Positions 24,247 through 32,328 of a stretch of DNA of 32,328 nucleotides are shown piece after piece. The notes under the pieces were generated by a model. That model did not search any database, was not told the origin of the DNA, and saw only the letters and a list, made by a program, of their open reading frames with translations. Source of the stretch: Embleya scabrispora. GTDB taxonomy: Bacteria > Actinomycetota > Actinomycetes > Streptomycetales > Streptomycetaceae. Every line of letters begins with the position of its first letter. The stretch's first letter is position 1. The stretch covers positions 1 through 32,328 of the forward strand of contig NZ_MWQN01000007.1 of the NCBI RefSeq assembly GCF_002024165.1, given 5' to 3'. Both the position numbers and the translations under genes were made by a program.

Positions 24247-25736
24247 TCGAGCGGAGCGGAGCGTCCGAGGTCGGCGGCCGCAAGGAGGTGTGGCGGGCGG
24301 TGGACGATCTGTGCGGACACACGGCTGTCTCTGTCGGCTACCGCCTCGCACTTCAGGTGATGTTCGTGCGGTGTACGTCGCGTTCGAGTGCGCCGGGGGT
24401 GGAGTCCACCGGCAATCGGCGGCAGGTGGTCGTCGAGCCTTGGGCTCTGTTGGTGGCTGCTTCGAAGGATGAGGGCACACGCGCGGGTTTCGGGTCGATG
24501 GAGCGAGTTCTGCGTGAGGCGTGGCAGGTGGGTATCGGGCGATCGGTCGGATCGGAGGCGGGGGCCGGGATCGGGGAGGCGAACCTTTCGACCGTCGCCG
24601 ATCGGCAGTTGGCCGAACTTGTCGCGTGTGTCGAAGCGGCCGAAGGGCCGCACGAGTTGTTCGCCGCATGCCTGGATCGGTTTTCCCGGCGCCTGGGTCG
24701 AGGTGGGGACTACTTCACGCCTCGAGGCGTGAGTCGGTTGATGGTCGCGGTCGCCGACCCCCGCGGCGGCGAGCGAATCCTGGATCCGGTGTGCGGCTCG
24801 GCAGGACTTCTCGTGGACGCCGCCCGCGCCGCCGGAACACGGAGCAGCGATGGGGGCCGGGTCCGACTGCATGGCCGTGACGTCAACGTCGAGGCTCGTC
24901 TGGTGGCCGCGATGAACCTGGCTCTGCATTCCCTGGAGGCCGACCTCGGACCGTCGGCGGTCGACAGTCTCCTGACCGGTCCCACACGCGTCGGCTGCGA
25001 TGTGGTCCTGGCGAATCCGCCGTTCGGTACCAAGAGCTGGGGTCACGACGCGCTCGCGGCGGACGAACGATGGCGGTGGGGCACACCGCCCCCGGGCAAC
25101 GCCGACTTCGCCTGGATTCAGCACGTACTGGCCGAACTCTGCGATCGGGGCCGTGCGGTCGTGCTGCTCGGCGATGGGGCGGCCAAGAGCGTCCGCACCG
25201 GCGAACGGGAGATCCGAGGACATCTGGTCGGATCGGACATGGTGGCCGCCGTGGTGGCCCTGCCCGCTCACCTGTTCCCACACTCCCCCGTGTCCGCGTG
25301 CCTGTGGTTTCTCAGTCGCGACAAACGTGCGCACCCCCGGTGGGGGCGTACCGGACGTACCGATCAGATCCTGTTCGTGAACGCCCGCGCGCTGGAACGA
25401 CGCGACGGGAAGGGACGGCGCTCGCTGGGCGACGCCGACATCGAACGTGTCCGACGAACCTTCTCAATGTGGCGCGGCAGCGACGCGGACTCCGGCGCCG
25501 GCGCGCTATCCGATGTCGAGGAGTACGCCGACGAGAGTGGATGGTGTCGGTCGGTCTCCCGCCGCGAGGTCGAGGCGGCCGGCTGGGATCTGTCGCCGGC
25601 CCTCCACGTCCCGCCCAGGGCAGAGGCGTCGGAGGGGACGGACGCCCCGGCGGCTTTGCGAAACGCTCTGTACGGGCATTTCGCCGACGCGTCAAGCCTG
25701 GACCGGACGTTGCGTCGGGTGTTGGGGAACGCATGA
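24243..25736 (+). CDS. hsdM: Type I restriction-modification methylase-like protein (divergent HsdM)
   Basis: 497 residues from GTG 24243. The class-gamma N6-adenine methylase order is clear: GDYFTPRGVSRLM (156-168), motif I DPVCGSAGLL (181-190, usual DPACGTGGFL), GRDVNVEARLVAAMNL, motif IV LANPPFGTKSW (256-266), then VVLLGDGAAKS and LPAHLFPHSPVSACLWFLSR. The N-terminal helical domain is divergent and lacks the usual LWxxADxLRGxxxxxxYKxxxL signature seen in the second methylase at 26957. Motif I is unusual but still Gly-rich, and the NPPF catalytic motif is intact. It overlaps the specificity gene by four bases (ATGA). Confidence 0.88.
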   Translation: MIERSGASEVGGRKEVWRAVDDLCGHTAVSVGYRLALQVMFVRCTSRSSAPGVESTGNRRQVVVEPWALLVAASKDEGTRAGFGSMERVLREAWQVGIGRSVGSEAGAGIGEANLSTVADRQLAELVACVEAAEGPHELFAACLDRFSRRLGRGGDYFTPRGVSRLMVAVADPRGGERILDPVCGSAGLLVDAARAAGTRSSDGGRVRLHGRDVNVEARLVAAMNLALHSLEADLGPSAVDSLLTGPTRVGCDVVLANPPFGTKSWGHDALAADERWRWGTPPPGNADFAWIQHVLAELCDRGRAVVLLGDGAAKSVRTGEREIRGHLVGSDMVAAVVALPAHLFPHSPVSACLWFLSRDKRAHPRWGRTGRTDQILFVNARALERRDGKGRRSLGDADIERVRRTFSMWRGSDADSGAGALSDVEEYADESGWCRSVSRREVEAAGWDLSPALHVPPRAEASEGTDAPAALRNALYGHFADASSLDRTLRRVLGNA

Positions 25737-26917
25737 GCGGCCCGGATGCGGACGCCGGACGAACGCCGCCGTCCTCGGAGTGGTCCCGGCACGCGCTCTC
25801 GGAACTGCTGGGAGTCGCGTCGGTCACATACGGAGTCGTCGATGCCGGACAGCACGTATCGGACGGGGTCCCGCTGCTCCAGGCCGGGAACATCGTGGGC
25901 GGTGTCGTCGACGATCGCATCGCACCGATGCGGATCTCGGCGAGCATCGACGCGACGCACTCCCGGACGCGACTTCGATCCGGAGATCTCGTCGTGGTGC
26001 TCATCGGTCGCGTCGGCGAGACGGCCATCGTCACCGACGCGCACGACGGATGGAACGTGGCCCGCTCCGTCGGTGTCGTCAAATTCACCGACTCCGGCCG
26101 CCGACTCGGTATCGGCGCGTGGCTGCACGGGTGGCTCCGCACTCCGACGGCCCGCGAGTGGTGCCGTCGCAAATCCGATGCCTCGGCGCACTCCACGCTC
26201 AACATCGCGGCGTTGAGGGCGTTGTCCGTCCCCTTGCCGCCCGAAGAACTGCGGCTACCGGCCCTACGCATGATGGATCTGATCGATCGACGGTCCGCAG
26301 TCAACCGGGAGATCACCGAGCGCGCGCTCGAACTCGCGGACGCGCACTTCGCCCGCTGGAGGCGCCGGTGGCTCACATCGACGCAACGGCTGGGCGCCGT
26401 GGCGCTCGTGTCCGGCGGTGGTTCGCCCCGTTCGTCCGCCAGCGAGGGGGTGGCGTGGGTCTCCCCCGCCGAAATCCTCCGCAGCGACATCGGCTGTCTG
26501 GACAGGACGGCCAAGTCGACATCCGCCGACGCAGCCCCCGTGCGCGCCCCCGGAACGCTTCTGCTGGCGCCGCGGCCCGGCATGGTCAGGACCGTCATGT
26601 CCCGGATCGCCGTGGTCCCCGCGCGAGGCATCGCCGCGCTGTACCTCGACGACGAGGCCGATCGCATGTGGCTCCTTCACGAACTGCGCTCCAGAAGCGA
26701 GGACCTCGCACGGTGCACCCAGGGAGAACAGGCACGGGAGATGAGTGTGCGAAGGCTCTCCGGGCTCGATGTGTGCTGGCCCGACCGCGAGACCCGCGAA
26801 CGTTTCGCCGAAGTCGCGATCCCTCTGCACGAACGCGCCTACACCGCCTCGACGGAGAATCGAGTCCTCGAAGCGATGAACGTGTCCGTCATGATCCCCG
26901 ACGCCGAACAATCGTGA
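25733..26917 (+). CDS. hsdS: Type I specificity subunit-like protein
   Basis: 394 residues, the right size for two target-recognition domains. The first has SVTYGVVDAGQHVSDGVPLL, QAGNIVGGVVDD, LRSGDLVVVLIGRVGETAIV and the conserved end HSTLNIAALRALSVPLPPEE. A helical spacer, RRSAVNREITERALELADAH, follows at about 185-210. The second domain, VSGGGSPRSSASEGVAWVSP and APGTLLLAPRPGM, lacks the usual NxxxL-PLPP ending and finishes RRLSGLDVCWPDRETRERFA. It sits between two methylase genes and is coupled to the first. It would set the DNA target for one or both. Confidence 0.85.
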   Translation: MSGPDADAGRTPPSSEWSRHALSELLGVASVTYGVVDAGQHVSDGVPLLQAGNIVGGVVDDRIAPMRISASIDATHSRTRLRSGDLVVVLIGRVGETAIVTDAHDGWNVARSVGVVKFTDSGRRLGIGAWLHGWLRTPTAREWCRRKSDASAHSTLNIAALRALSVPLPPEELRLPALRMMDLIDRRSAVNREITERALELADAHFARWRRRWLTSTQRLGAVALVSGGGSPRSSASEGVAWVSPAEILRSDIGCLDRTAKSTSADAAPVRAPGTLLLAPRPGMVRTVMSRIAVVPARGIAALYLDDEADRMWLLHELRSRSEDLARCTQGEQAREMSVRRLSGLDVCWPDRETRERFAEVAIPLHERAYTASTENRVLEAMNVSVMIPDAEQS

Positions 26918-26956
26918 GTCACCGTACGCCGACGACCGGACCAAGGAACCCACACG

Positions 26957-28564
26957 ATGCCCTCACGCAAACGCGCCGGAGAACGGGACGTTCCCGATCT
27001 GCTGTGGCAGGCCGTGTCCAGGTTGCGCGGCAGCATGGACACCGCCCGATACAAGCACTACGTCCTGGGACTGCTGTTTCTGCGGCATGCCTGGGCCGCG
27101 TTCACGGAACGCCGTGACGAGATCGCCCGGGAACTGGCCGACCTACCCGCCGCCACCCTGCAAACATTCCTCGAATCGCCGGACGAGTACACGTCCGAGG
27201 GGGTGCTGTGGATCCCCCCGGTCGCCCGCTGGGATGCCGTCACCGCCCACGCGCGCGCCGGGGAAGGCGAACTCGGCACGCTGCTGGACGGGGCGACACA
27301 AGCCCTGGCACGGCAACACCGGGACCTGCACGACGTGCTCCCTCGAATCTACGACCGCGCCCTCGTCGACCCGGTCCTGCTGCGGAACCTCGTGGACGTT
27401 CTCGACCGCCCCGGCCTCACCGGGCACCCCGGCCGTCGCGAGAGCGAGATCCTGCGCGAACTGTACGAGGCCCTCATCGAGCGCTTCGCCCGAGAAGAAG
27501 GAAAACGCGGCGCCGACTTCCACACACCGTCGAGCGTCACCGAACTGGTGGTCCAACTCCTGGAACCGTACGGGGGCCGAATCCACGACCCGTGCTGCGG
27601 CACCGGCGGCTTCCTGATCAAAGCGGGCAGATTCCTTGAAGCCCATCGCGGACGGGAGCACCGGGACGACATCGTCGTCTCGGGCCAGGAAATCAACCAG
27701 ACCACGTGGCGGCTGGCCAGGATGAACCTGTCCTTGAGCGGCATGGACGGAGCAGGCGCCGGTGCTCGCTGGGCCGACACCCTGGCGGAGGATCTGCTGC
27801 CCGACCTCGACGCCGACTTCGTGATGTCGCATCCCCCCTTCAACACGAGAAACTGGGCACGGCGGCAAGACGACCCCCGATGGACATTCGGGGTTCCACC
27901 GCGAACCAACGCCAACTTCGCGTGGCTTCAACACGCCTGCGCCAAACTCGCCCCCACCGGAACCGCCGCAGTGGTATTGGCCAACGGCTCCCTGTCCACC
28001 AAGCAATCCGGCGAGGGCGCGATCCGTGCCGCCATGATCGACCAGGATCTCGTCGCCTGTCTCATCGCACTGCCGGAGAGGCTGTTCCCCAGCACCGCGA
28101 TACCGGCCTGTGTATGGATCCTCGCCAAGGACAAGTCGCCCCAGGGAGCGTCGAAGCTGACCGACCGGCGCGGCCAGGTCCTCTTCGTGGACGCCAGCCG
28201 TCACGGCAGCCTGATCGACCGCGCCCAACGCGCCTTCGCCGACGACGAGATCGCGGCCATCGCCGACATCTACCGCGCCTGGCGGGGCACCCGCAGCGCC
28301 AGAGCTTCGAACACCGTGTACGAAGACGTCGCAGGCCTGTGTCGCTCCGTGCCGCTCACCGAGATCCGAGGCTGCGGACACGTCCTCACCCCGGGAAGAT
28401 ACGTCGAGGTGACGCCACTCGAGACGGCCCCCGACGACGCGCACATCGCCCGGTTGACCCACGACTTCCTCGCCCTTCTCGACAAGGCGGACAACCTGGC
28501 GAGCGACCTGCAACAAGAACTCCGGAACACGGCGAACGGCCTGCCGTGGACCTCCACGCCCTGA
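26957..28564 (+). CDS. hsdM: Type I methylase HsdM, full length, with HPPF motif
   Basis: 535 residues from ATG 26957, 39 bases after the specificity gene. The HsdM N-terminal domain is standard: LLWQAVSRLRGSMDTARYKH followed by YVLGLLFLRHAWAAF. The catalytic part has FHTPSSVTELVVQLLEP (188-204), motif I DPCCGTGGFL (211-220), and motif IV VMSHPPFNTRNW (289-300), then LPERLFPSTAIPACVWILAK. Motif IV has His in place of the usual Asn (NPPF to HPPF). The C-terminal helices (AHIARLTHDFLALLDKADNL) contact HsdS in the family. With motif I intact, the change may alter or abolish methylation, or may be a natural variant. Confidence 0.92.
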   Translation: MPSRKRAGERDVPDLLWQAVSRLRGSMDTARYKHYVLGLLFLRHAWAAFTERRDEIARELADLPAATLQTFLESPDEYTSEGVLWIPPVARWDAVTAHARAGEGELGTLLDGATQALARQHRDLHDVLPRIYDRALVDPVLLRNLVDVLDRPGLTGHPGRRESEILRELYEALIERFAREEGKRGADFHTPSSVTELVVQLLEPYGGRIHDPCCGTGGFLIKAGRFLEAHRGREHRDDIVVSGQEINQTTWRLARMNLSLSGMDGAGAGARWADTLAEDLLPDLDADFVMSHPPFNTRNWARRQDDPRWTFGVPPRTNANFAWLQHACAKLAPTGTAAVVLANGSLSTKQSGEGAIRAAMIDQDLVACLIALPERLFPSTAIPACVWILAKDKSPQGASKLTDRRGQVLFVDASRHGSLIDRAQRAFADDEIAAIADIYRAWRGTRSARASNTVYEDVAGLCRSVPLTEIRGCGHVLTPGRYVEVTPLETAPDDAHIARLTHDFLALLDKADNLASDLQQELRNTANGLPWTSTP

Positions 28565-28890
28565 CCCGAACACCCTGGCAGTCGAGGCTGCGGGCAGGGC
28601 CCCGTCGCGGACCTCCGGTCACGTGGCGACACGGAGAAGTTCCCCGACGGCGAGCGCGGAGCCGACGGTGGAACAAGGGGCATGAGCCGCGTGCGCCGGC
28701 ATGAGCCGGCACATGCGTACGGGTCCGCGAACGCGGTTCCTTGCGCGCTGTCGCGGGTCGCCCGGGGTAACGCCGAGACGAGCGAGGCGTCGGGACGTTG
28801 GACGCGGTGCCGGTACGGAACCGATCGAACGCGCAGCGATGCGGATGGCGCGCCGCCCCGGCTGCTGGGCGAGTGCGGGGCAGGTCGGGG
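28565..28890. other. Convergent intergenic region
   Basis: No gene is seen in these 326 bases between the methylase operon and the pPIWI-RE gene, which end facing each other. The only clear structure is the hairpin at 28688-28717. Confidence 0.6.
28688..28717. terminator. Hairpin between convergent operons
   Basis: GCCGGC-ATGA-GCCGGC extends outward by five further pairs past one mismatch (28688-28717, one G-T pair). It is a plausible bidirectional terminator for the methylase operon and the pPIWI-RE gene. Confidence 0.55.
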
Positions 28891-31782
28891 TCATAGCGCT
28901 CGGTCGCCGTATCGGGGGTGTTTTTCGTCGGCGTTCTTTGCCCAGTGCAAGGGAGCGGGGAGGACGGTGCGGTCGTCCCAGGAGACGGCTTGTTCGGTGA
29001 GGCGGGCGGCGAGGCCGATGAGGCGGTCGTGTTCCCAGCCGCCGTCGACGGGGATCGTGTACTGGACGGTCGCGGCGGCGTGCCAGTCGTCGCCGAGTGC
29101 GTCGGTGAGGGGCTCGGGGAGGGTCCAGCGGGTGTAGTCGGCGCTGCGGCGGCCGGTCTTGCCGCTGTCGTACTGCCGTGTCTTGTGGGCGAAGTACCAG
29201 GTGGGGGTGTCGTCGATGTCGTACCGGTAGACGTAGGCGCCGGGCATGCCCGGGGTGTGGTCGGTTGGTGGGTCGGCCGGGTCGGTGCGGTTGAGGCGGT
29301 CGACGAGGCGGGGGATGCGTGCGGCGGCGACGCGGACGACGGCGGCGGGAACACCGGCGGTTCGCAGGCTGTCGCCGGGCAGGGCACTGCGGCCGTGGGT
29401 GGCGTTGGCGAGGCCCGGCCAGATGGACTGGCTGTCGGGGGTGGCGAAGACGACGACGCGGCCGAGGTGGTGGAGTTCGCGCAGGGCTTGGTCGACGAAC
29501 GCACGGACCTGGGGGAGGTCGTCGCCGCGCCGGCTGTGTCCGGGGCGGCCGATGGGACCGGCGTGGTGTCCGCAGCGGGCTGGGCCGAGTCGTGCCCACC
29601 CGGCGGGCCCGTACAGCTCCCAGCGCGGCGCGGCTGGACTGCCGGGGTCGAGGTGGACGGCAGCGAGGGTGACTGCGAGGACGGCGGGACGGCGGGGCCT
29701 TCCGGGAATGGTGGGGAAGGCGTGGGCGCGGGTCCACAGGCCGACGGCGGTAACGGGCGCGTCGAGTTCGGTGCCGGGTGCGCCGGAGCGCGCGGCGGTC
29801 AGGAGACGGCTGTCGAGGACGCCGCAGGTCGCGAGGAGGTCGCCGAGGGCCGCACGGACGGGGAAGTCGGTTTCGGGGTCGACGACGCTGTCTTCGTCGA
29901 TGCCGGCTTCGCGGGCGGCCTTGCGGGCCTTGTTCTCGCGGATGTTGTAGCGACGTTTCGGGGCTCCGGGGCCGTGGTCGGTGTCGTGGGGGCGGGTCTT
30001 GATGTACTGGTCGGTGATGCCGTGGGAGGCGAGCAGGGCCTTGAGCTGTGGTTTCGCGTCGGCGGGTGTGGTGCCGTCGGGGTGCTTGGGGAGGGGGTAC
30101 CAGGTCTGGGCGAGGGCGGCGATGTGTTCGCGGGGGTGGGCGGCGCGCAGCCAGCGGGCGTTGCCGTGCAGGATGCCGGTGCGCTCGTGGGCGCCGTGGG
30201 CGACGAGTTCCGGCAGGTGCAGGCAGACGATCTCCACTCCGGGTGCCAGGGCGAGCGGTACCGCGTCGGCGCAGGCATCGTGGGTGCGTTCGGCGGCCGC
30301 GTCGGTACGGGCGCCGTCCGCGGTCTCGTCGCGGGGGGCGTCCGTGTCGCGGGGGTGCGGGCCGGTGGGGCCGTCGGTGTTCGGGGATTCGTCGGCGGGG
30401 ACGGCGGCGGCGAGAGCGCTGCGCGGGTGGTCGGCGGCGAGTTGGGTCAGGATTCGATGTTTCCACCGGCGGTCGTGGTAGACGACGGCGATGCGCAGTC
30501 GGTCCAGTTCGGCGCCCGCGAGGGCCTCGGGAAGGGTGTCCTCGGTGGCGGAGGGGATCAGGCGTGGTGCGTCGGTGACCTTGATGCGGGTCTGGACGGC
30601 GGTGAGAGGTGCGGTGGCGAGCGCGGTGGCGGCGTGTTCGTTCAGGCGGAGTTGCAAGCGTGCGCCCGCGCCGGTGCCGTGGGGGTGCCGTCCGGTGGTG
30701 TGGACGGGGCGGACGGCGCCGAGGACGGCCATGTCGGTTTCGGCGAGATCGGGCAACGGGTGGATGCCGCAGTCCTGGACGATCTTCGCGGTCGCGCCGC
30801 GGTAGAGGAGTCGGCGCGGAGCGATCGCCGTGGGCGTGTCGGAGTCCGTGGAGGGCTTGGGCCACTGGACGAGGATCGGGGTCTTGAGGATGACGTCGGC
30901 GTGCGCATGGGGACGCAGGTAGACGCTCTTGACGTCGTGCCAGCTGGTGGCGGTGCGGGTCATGCTCGCCCACACGTGGGCTACCAGCGTGGTCCCGCCG
31001 GGTGCGTGGTCGACATCGACCGTGACCTTGCCGGTGGTGAACCCGGTGCGGCTGCGTTCGACTTCTTCGTCGGTGTCCTTGTCCTTCTCCGTCCAGGCCA
31101 CTGTCTGCTGGATCGGGTCGTCCCAGGTCAGCAGGGCGCCGTCGGTGTCCGTGAGGAACGTGAGCGGCTCCTTGCGCTGGTCCAGGCGCAGGGGTTTCGC
31201 CGCCAACAAGGTGGCCAGGTGCCAGGCCGCGACCTGGAGTGCCCACGCGGGGCAGGTCAGTCGGCCGTCGTCGTGGCGGGTGAGCGCGTCCGCGAGCCGG
31301 TAGGGCACGCACGCGGCGGTCGCGTCGAGCGTGGGGGCGAGGGTGTTGCCGCCGGCGCCGGGGAGATGGTGTTCCCAGACGCGTAGCAGGCGGCCGTACA
31401 GGTGCCCGGGGACCGGTTCGGGAGTGATGAACTTGGCCTGTCCGGGCCAGGGGCCGTTCCGGTCGGGCCACTCGGGGTCGGTGAAGATCATCGCCTGTCC
31501 GGTGACCGCGCGGCCGGCGGTGGTCAACGACGCGGTGGGCCGCTGGTGGTCGGGGTTCTTCCGGTTGAGCGGCAGTCTGCGCCACGCGGCGGTGAACGCA
31601 GGCGGGAGCAGGTAGACCCAGGCGTGTCCGAGTAGGTCGTCGGTGAGCAGGAACGAGCACGTCGCCGCACGAGGCGGCAGCAGTTCCGCTTTCCGGGGGC
31701 GCCGTGCCGCGGGCACGGGATCGGCGGCGTGCGCGGCGGGGTCGTCAGGGGAGTCGGTCGTCGACGGGGAGGTCTCGGTCAC
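28891..31782 (-). CDS. pPIWI-RE protein (prokaryotic Piwi/Argonaute-like)
   Basis: 963 residues from GTG 31782. Its length and order fit pPIWI-RE proteins: an N-terminal X module (DUF3962-like; LTDDLLGHAWVYLLPPAFTA, then LAPTLDATAACVPYRLADAL), a MID-like region (RLRIAVVYHDRRWKHRILTQ at about 440, VEIVCLHLPELVAHGAHER), and a C-terminal RNase H-like domain (about 688-963). The last includes RRPAVLAVTLAAVHLD, RVVVFATPDSQSIWPGLAN, MPGAYVYRYDIDDTPTWYFA and the family-like ending VLPAPLHWAKNADEKHPRYG. The family is thought to act on R-loops or RNA:DNA hybrids of invading elements. The start overlaps the stop of the upstream gene (GTGA). I cannot confirm the full catalytic set by eye. Confidence 0.82.
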   Translation of the reverse strand: MTETSPSTTDSPDDPAAHAADPVPAARRPRKAELLPPRAATCSFLLTDDLLGHAWVYLLPPAFTAAWRRLPLNRKNPDHQRPTASLTTAGRAVTGQAMIFTDPEWPDRNGPWPGQAKFITPEPVPGHLYGRLLRVWEHHLPGAGGNTLAPTLDATAACVPYRLADALTRHDDGRLTCPAWALQVAAWHLATLLAAKPLRLDQRKEPLTFLTDTDGALLTWDDPIQQTVAWTEKDKDTDEEVERSRTGFTTGKVTVDVDHAPGGTTLVAHVWASMTRTATSWHDVKSVYLRPHAHADVILKTPILVQWPKPSTDSDTPTAIAPRRLLYRGATAKIVQDCGIHPLPDLAETDMAVLGAVRPVHTTGRHPHGTGAGARLQLRLNEHAATALATAPLTAVQTRIKVTDAPRLIPSATEDTLPEALAGAELDRLRIAVVYHDRRWKHRILTQLAADHPRSALAAAVPADESPNTDGPTGPHPRDTDAPRDETADGARTDAAAERTHDACADAVPLALAPGVEIVCLHLPELVAHGAHERTGILHGNARWLRAAHPREHIAALAQTWYPLPKHPDGTTPADAKPQLKALLASHGITDQYIKTRPHDTDHGPGAPKRRYNIRENKARKAAREAGIDEDSVVDPETDFPVRAALGDLLATCGVLDSRLLTAARSGAPGTELDAPVTAVGLWTRAHAFPTIPGRPRRPAVLAVTLAAVHLDPGSPAAPRWELYGPAGWARLGPARCGHHAGPIGRPGHSRRGDDLPQVRAFVDQALRELHHLGRVVVFATPDSQSIWPGLANATHGRSALPGDSLRTAGVPAAVVRVAAARIPRLVDRLNRTDPADPPTDHTPGMPGAYVYRYDIDDTPTWYFAHKTRQYDSGKTGRRSADYTRWTLPEPLTDALGDDWHAAATVQYTIPVDGGWEHDRLIGLAARLTEQAVSWDDRTVLPAPLHWAKNADEKHPRYGDRAL

Positions 31783-32328
31783 GGCGTGGGGTCGCTCCCG
31801 TTCGGGATCAGGCCGAAGATGGCGTCGGTGAGGGTGGAGGCGTAGACGTCCTGCAGCAGGTCCAGTTCGCCGCCCTGGGCCCATCGCTGCCTGAGTTGGC
31901 CGAGCAGGTTGGGCAGGGCGGAGGCTTCACCGGCGGCGGTGAACGCGGCGTCGATCAGCTCGAGGACTCCGTGGGCTCCCCCGCGGCGGGTGCGGCCGCC
32001 GAGTTGGAGGAGGTGGACCAGCGTGCCCGCGACGATGGCGAGTTTGATGTCGCGGTGAAGGGTGCGGAAGTAGCCGTTGCCGCCGCGCATCGCCTCGTAG
32101 AACGCGCCGCTGCGTTGCCGCAGTTCGCGCAGCGCTTCGGCGGGCTCCAGGCCGCCGGGTGCCGCCCAGTAGGGCAGCGGCGGTTCCGGTCCGGTGTCGT
32201 CGCCGGGGTCCTCGAGGCTGCCGCGGTAGGCGAGGGTGTTCACCAGCGACAACGCGAACGCCGGATCGTCCAGAACGGGGATGGGGCGTACGGCCAGGCT
32301 CGCGGTGCGCAGCAGCGAGGTTCCGTCG
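31779..32328 (-). CDS. Probable DinG-like helicase of the pPIWI-RE island (C-terminal part)
   Basis: The frame is open to the right edge; the last 182 residues are visible. They include SLLRTASLAVRPIPVLDDPA, ALRELRQRSGAFYEAMRGGN and GTLVHLLQLGGRTRRGGAHG followed by VLELIDAAF. QLGGRTRRGG resembles helicase motif VI (QxxGRxxR), and the following IDAAF fits the DinG/XPD C-terminal lobe. pPIWI-RE genes are known in a three-gene island with a DinG-type helicase and a restriction-endonuclease-fold protein. The GTGA overlap with the pPIWI-RE gene supports that arrangement. The helicase call rests on this short motif plus context; the nuclease would lie beyond the window. Confidence 0.6.
   Translation of the reverse strand, partial: DGTSLLRTASLAVRPIPVLDDPAFALSLVNTLAYRGSLEDPGDDTGPEPPLPYWAAPGGLEPAEALRELRQRSGAFYEAMRGGNGYFRTLHRDIKLAIVAGTLVHLLQLGGRTRRGGAHGVLELIDAAFTAAGEASALPNLLGQLRQRWAQGGELDLLQDVYASTLTDAIFGLIPNGSDPTP

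Noticed and set aside
28918-31386. 822-residue plus-strand frame antisense to the pPIWI-RE gene
   Set aside because: Gly/Val/Ala-rich shadow frame with no start signal and no domain pattern.
28619-31660. Very long minus-strand frame within the pPIWI-RE gene
   Set aside because: It is a third-frame shadow made of Arg/Pro/His-rich sequence, produced by GC-biased codon positions of the real gene.
1-32328. tRNA, rRNA, CRISPR array, riboswitch, or att site
   Set aside because: I looked for these by eye and saw no supporting pattern; weak or unusual examples could have been missed.

Overview
High-GC actinomycete DNA, most likely a Streptomyces-like (Streptomycetales) chromosome. The evidence is strongly GC-biased third codon positions, frequent GTG starts, and families typical of these bacteria (PucR regulator, Tgm/graspetide genes, XRE-TPR regulator, DUF6210, IS1182-type transposase). 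The window reads as an accessory or genome-plasticity region. No tRNA, rRNA or CRISPR array was seen.

Left part (1-3.7 kb): the end of a PucR-type regulator, then an internal fragment of an aldehyde dehydrogenase whose reading frame now runs into a long helical-repeat ORF. A small gene of a VGPxRFGMT family follows. From 3.8 to 7.3 kb lies a compact graspetide (ATP-grasp RiPP) locus on the minus strand: a 71-aa precursor, an ATP-grasp ligase and an APH/kinase-like protein, all tightly coupled. It diverges from an XRE-TPR regulator across an intergenic region with a 20-bp-phased direct repeat.

Middle part (7.4-17.5 kb): many small genes of the type that gathers in immunity or orphan accessory clusters. 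They are a ParE-like toxin with its coupled partner, DUF6210, a two-domain VGPxRFGMT protein, a PD-(D/E)XK-like gene bracketed by inverted repeats, a DUF1877-like gene, a small membrane protein, a frameshifted MGYRGY protein, a Zn-ribbon protein, a Cys-rich frameshifted protein and a low-GC SUKH (SMI1/KNR4) gene. An LprG-like lipoprotein follows. Several of these carry one-base deletions.

17.9-24 kb is rearranged. The N-terminal part of a Tgm-type (PCMT-like) methyltransferase lies on the plus strand, and a degraded IS1182-type transposase with a strong terminal hairpin follows it. Next come a second copy of the two-domain VGPxRFGMT gene, an MGDRANV gene, and the C-terminal part of a Tgm-type methyltransferase on the minus strand. 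The two methyltransferase parts are complementary and oppositely oriented, which suggests one gene split by an inversion.

Right part (24-32.3 kb): a defence island. A 61-aa two-helix membrane peptide is translationally coupled to a divergent HsdM-like methylase. An HsdS-like specificity protein and a second, full-length HsdM with an HPPF motif follow. No HsdR is visible. Converging on this operon from the right edge is a pPIWI-RE (prokaryotic Piwi/Argonaute-like) gene coupled to the C-terminus of a probable DinG-like helicase, the arrangement of the pPIWI-RE three-gene island.
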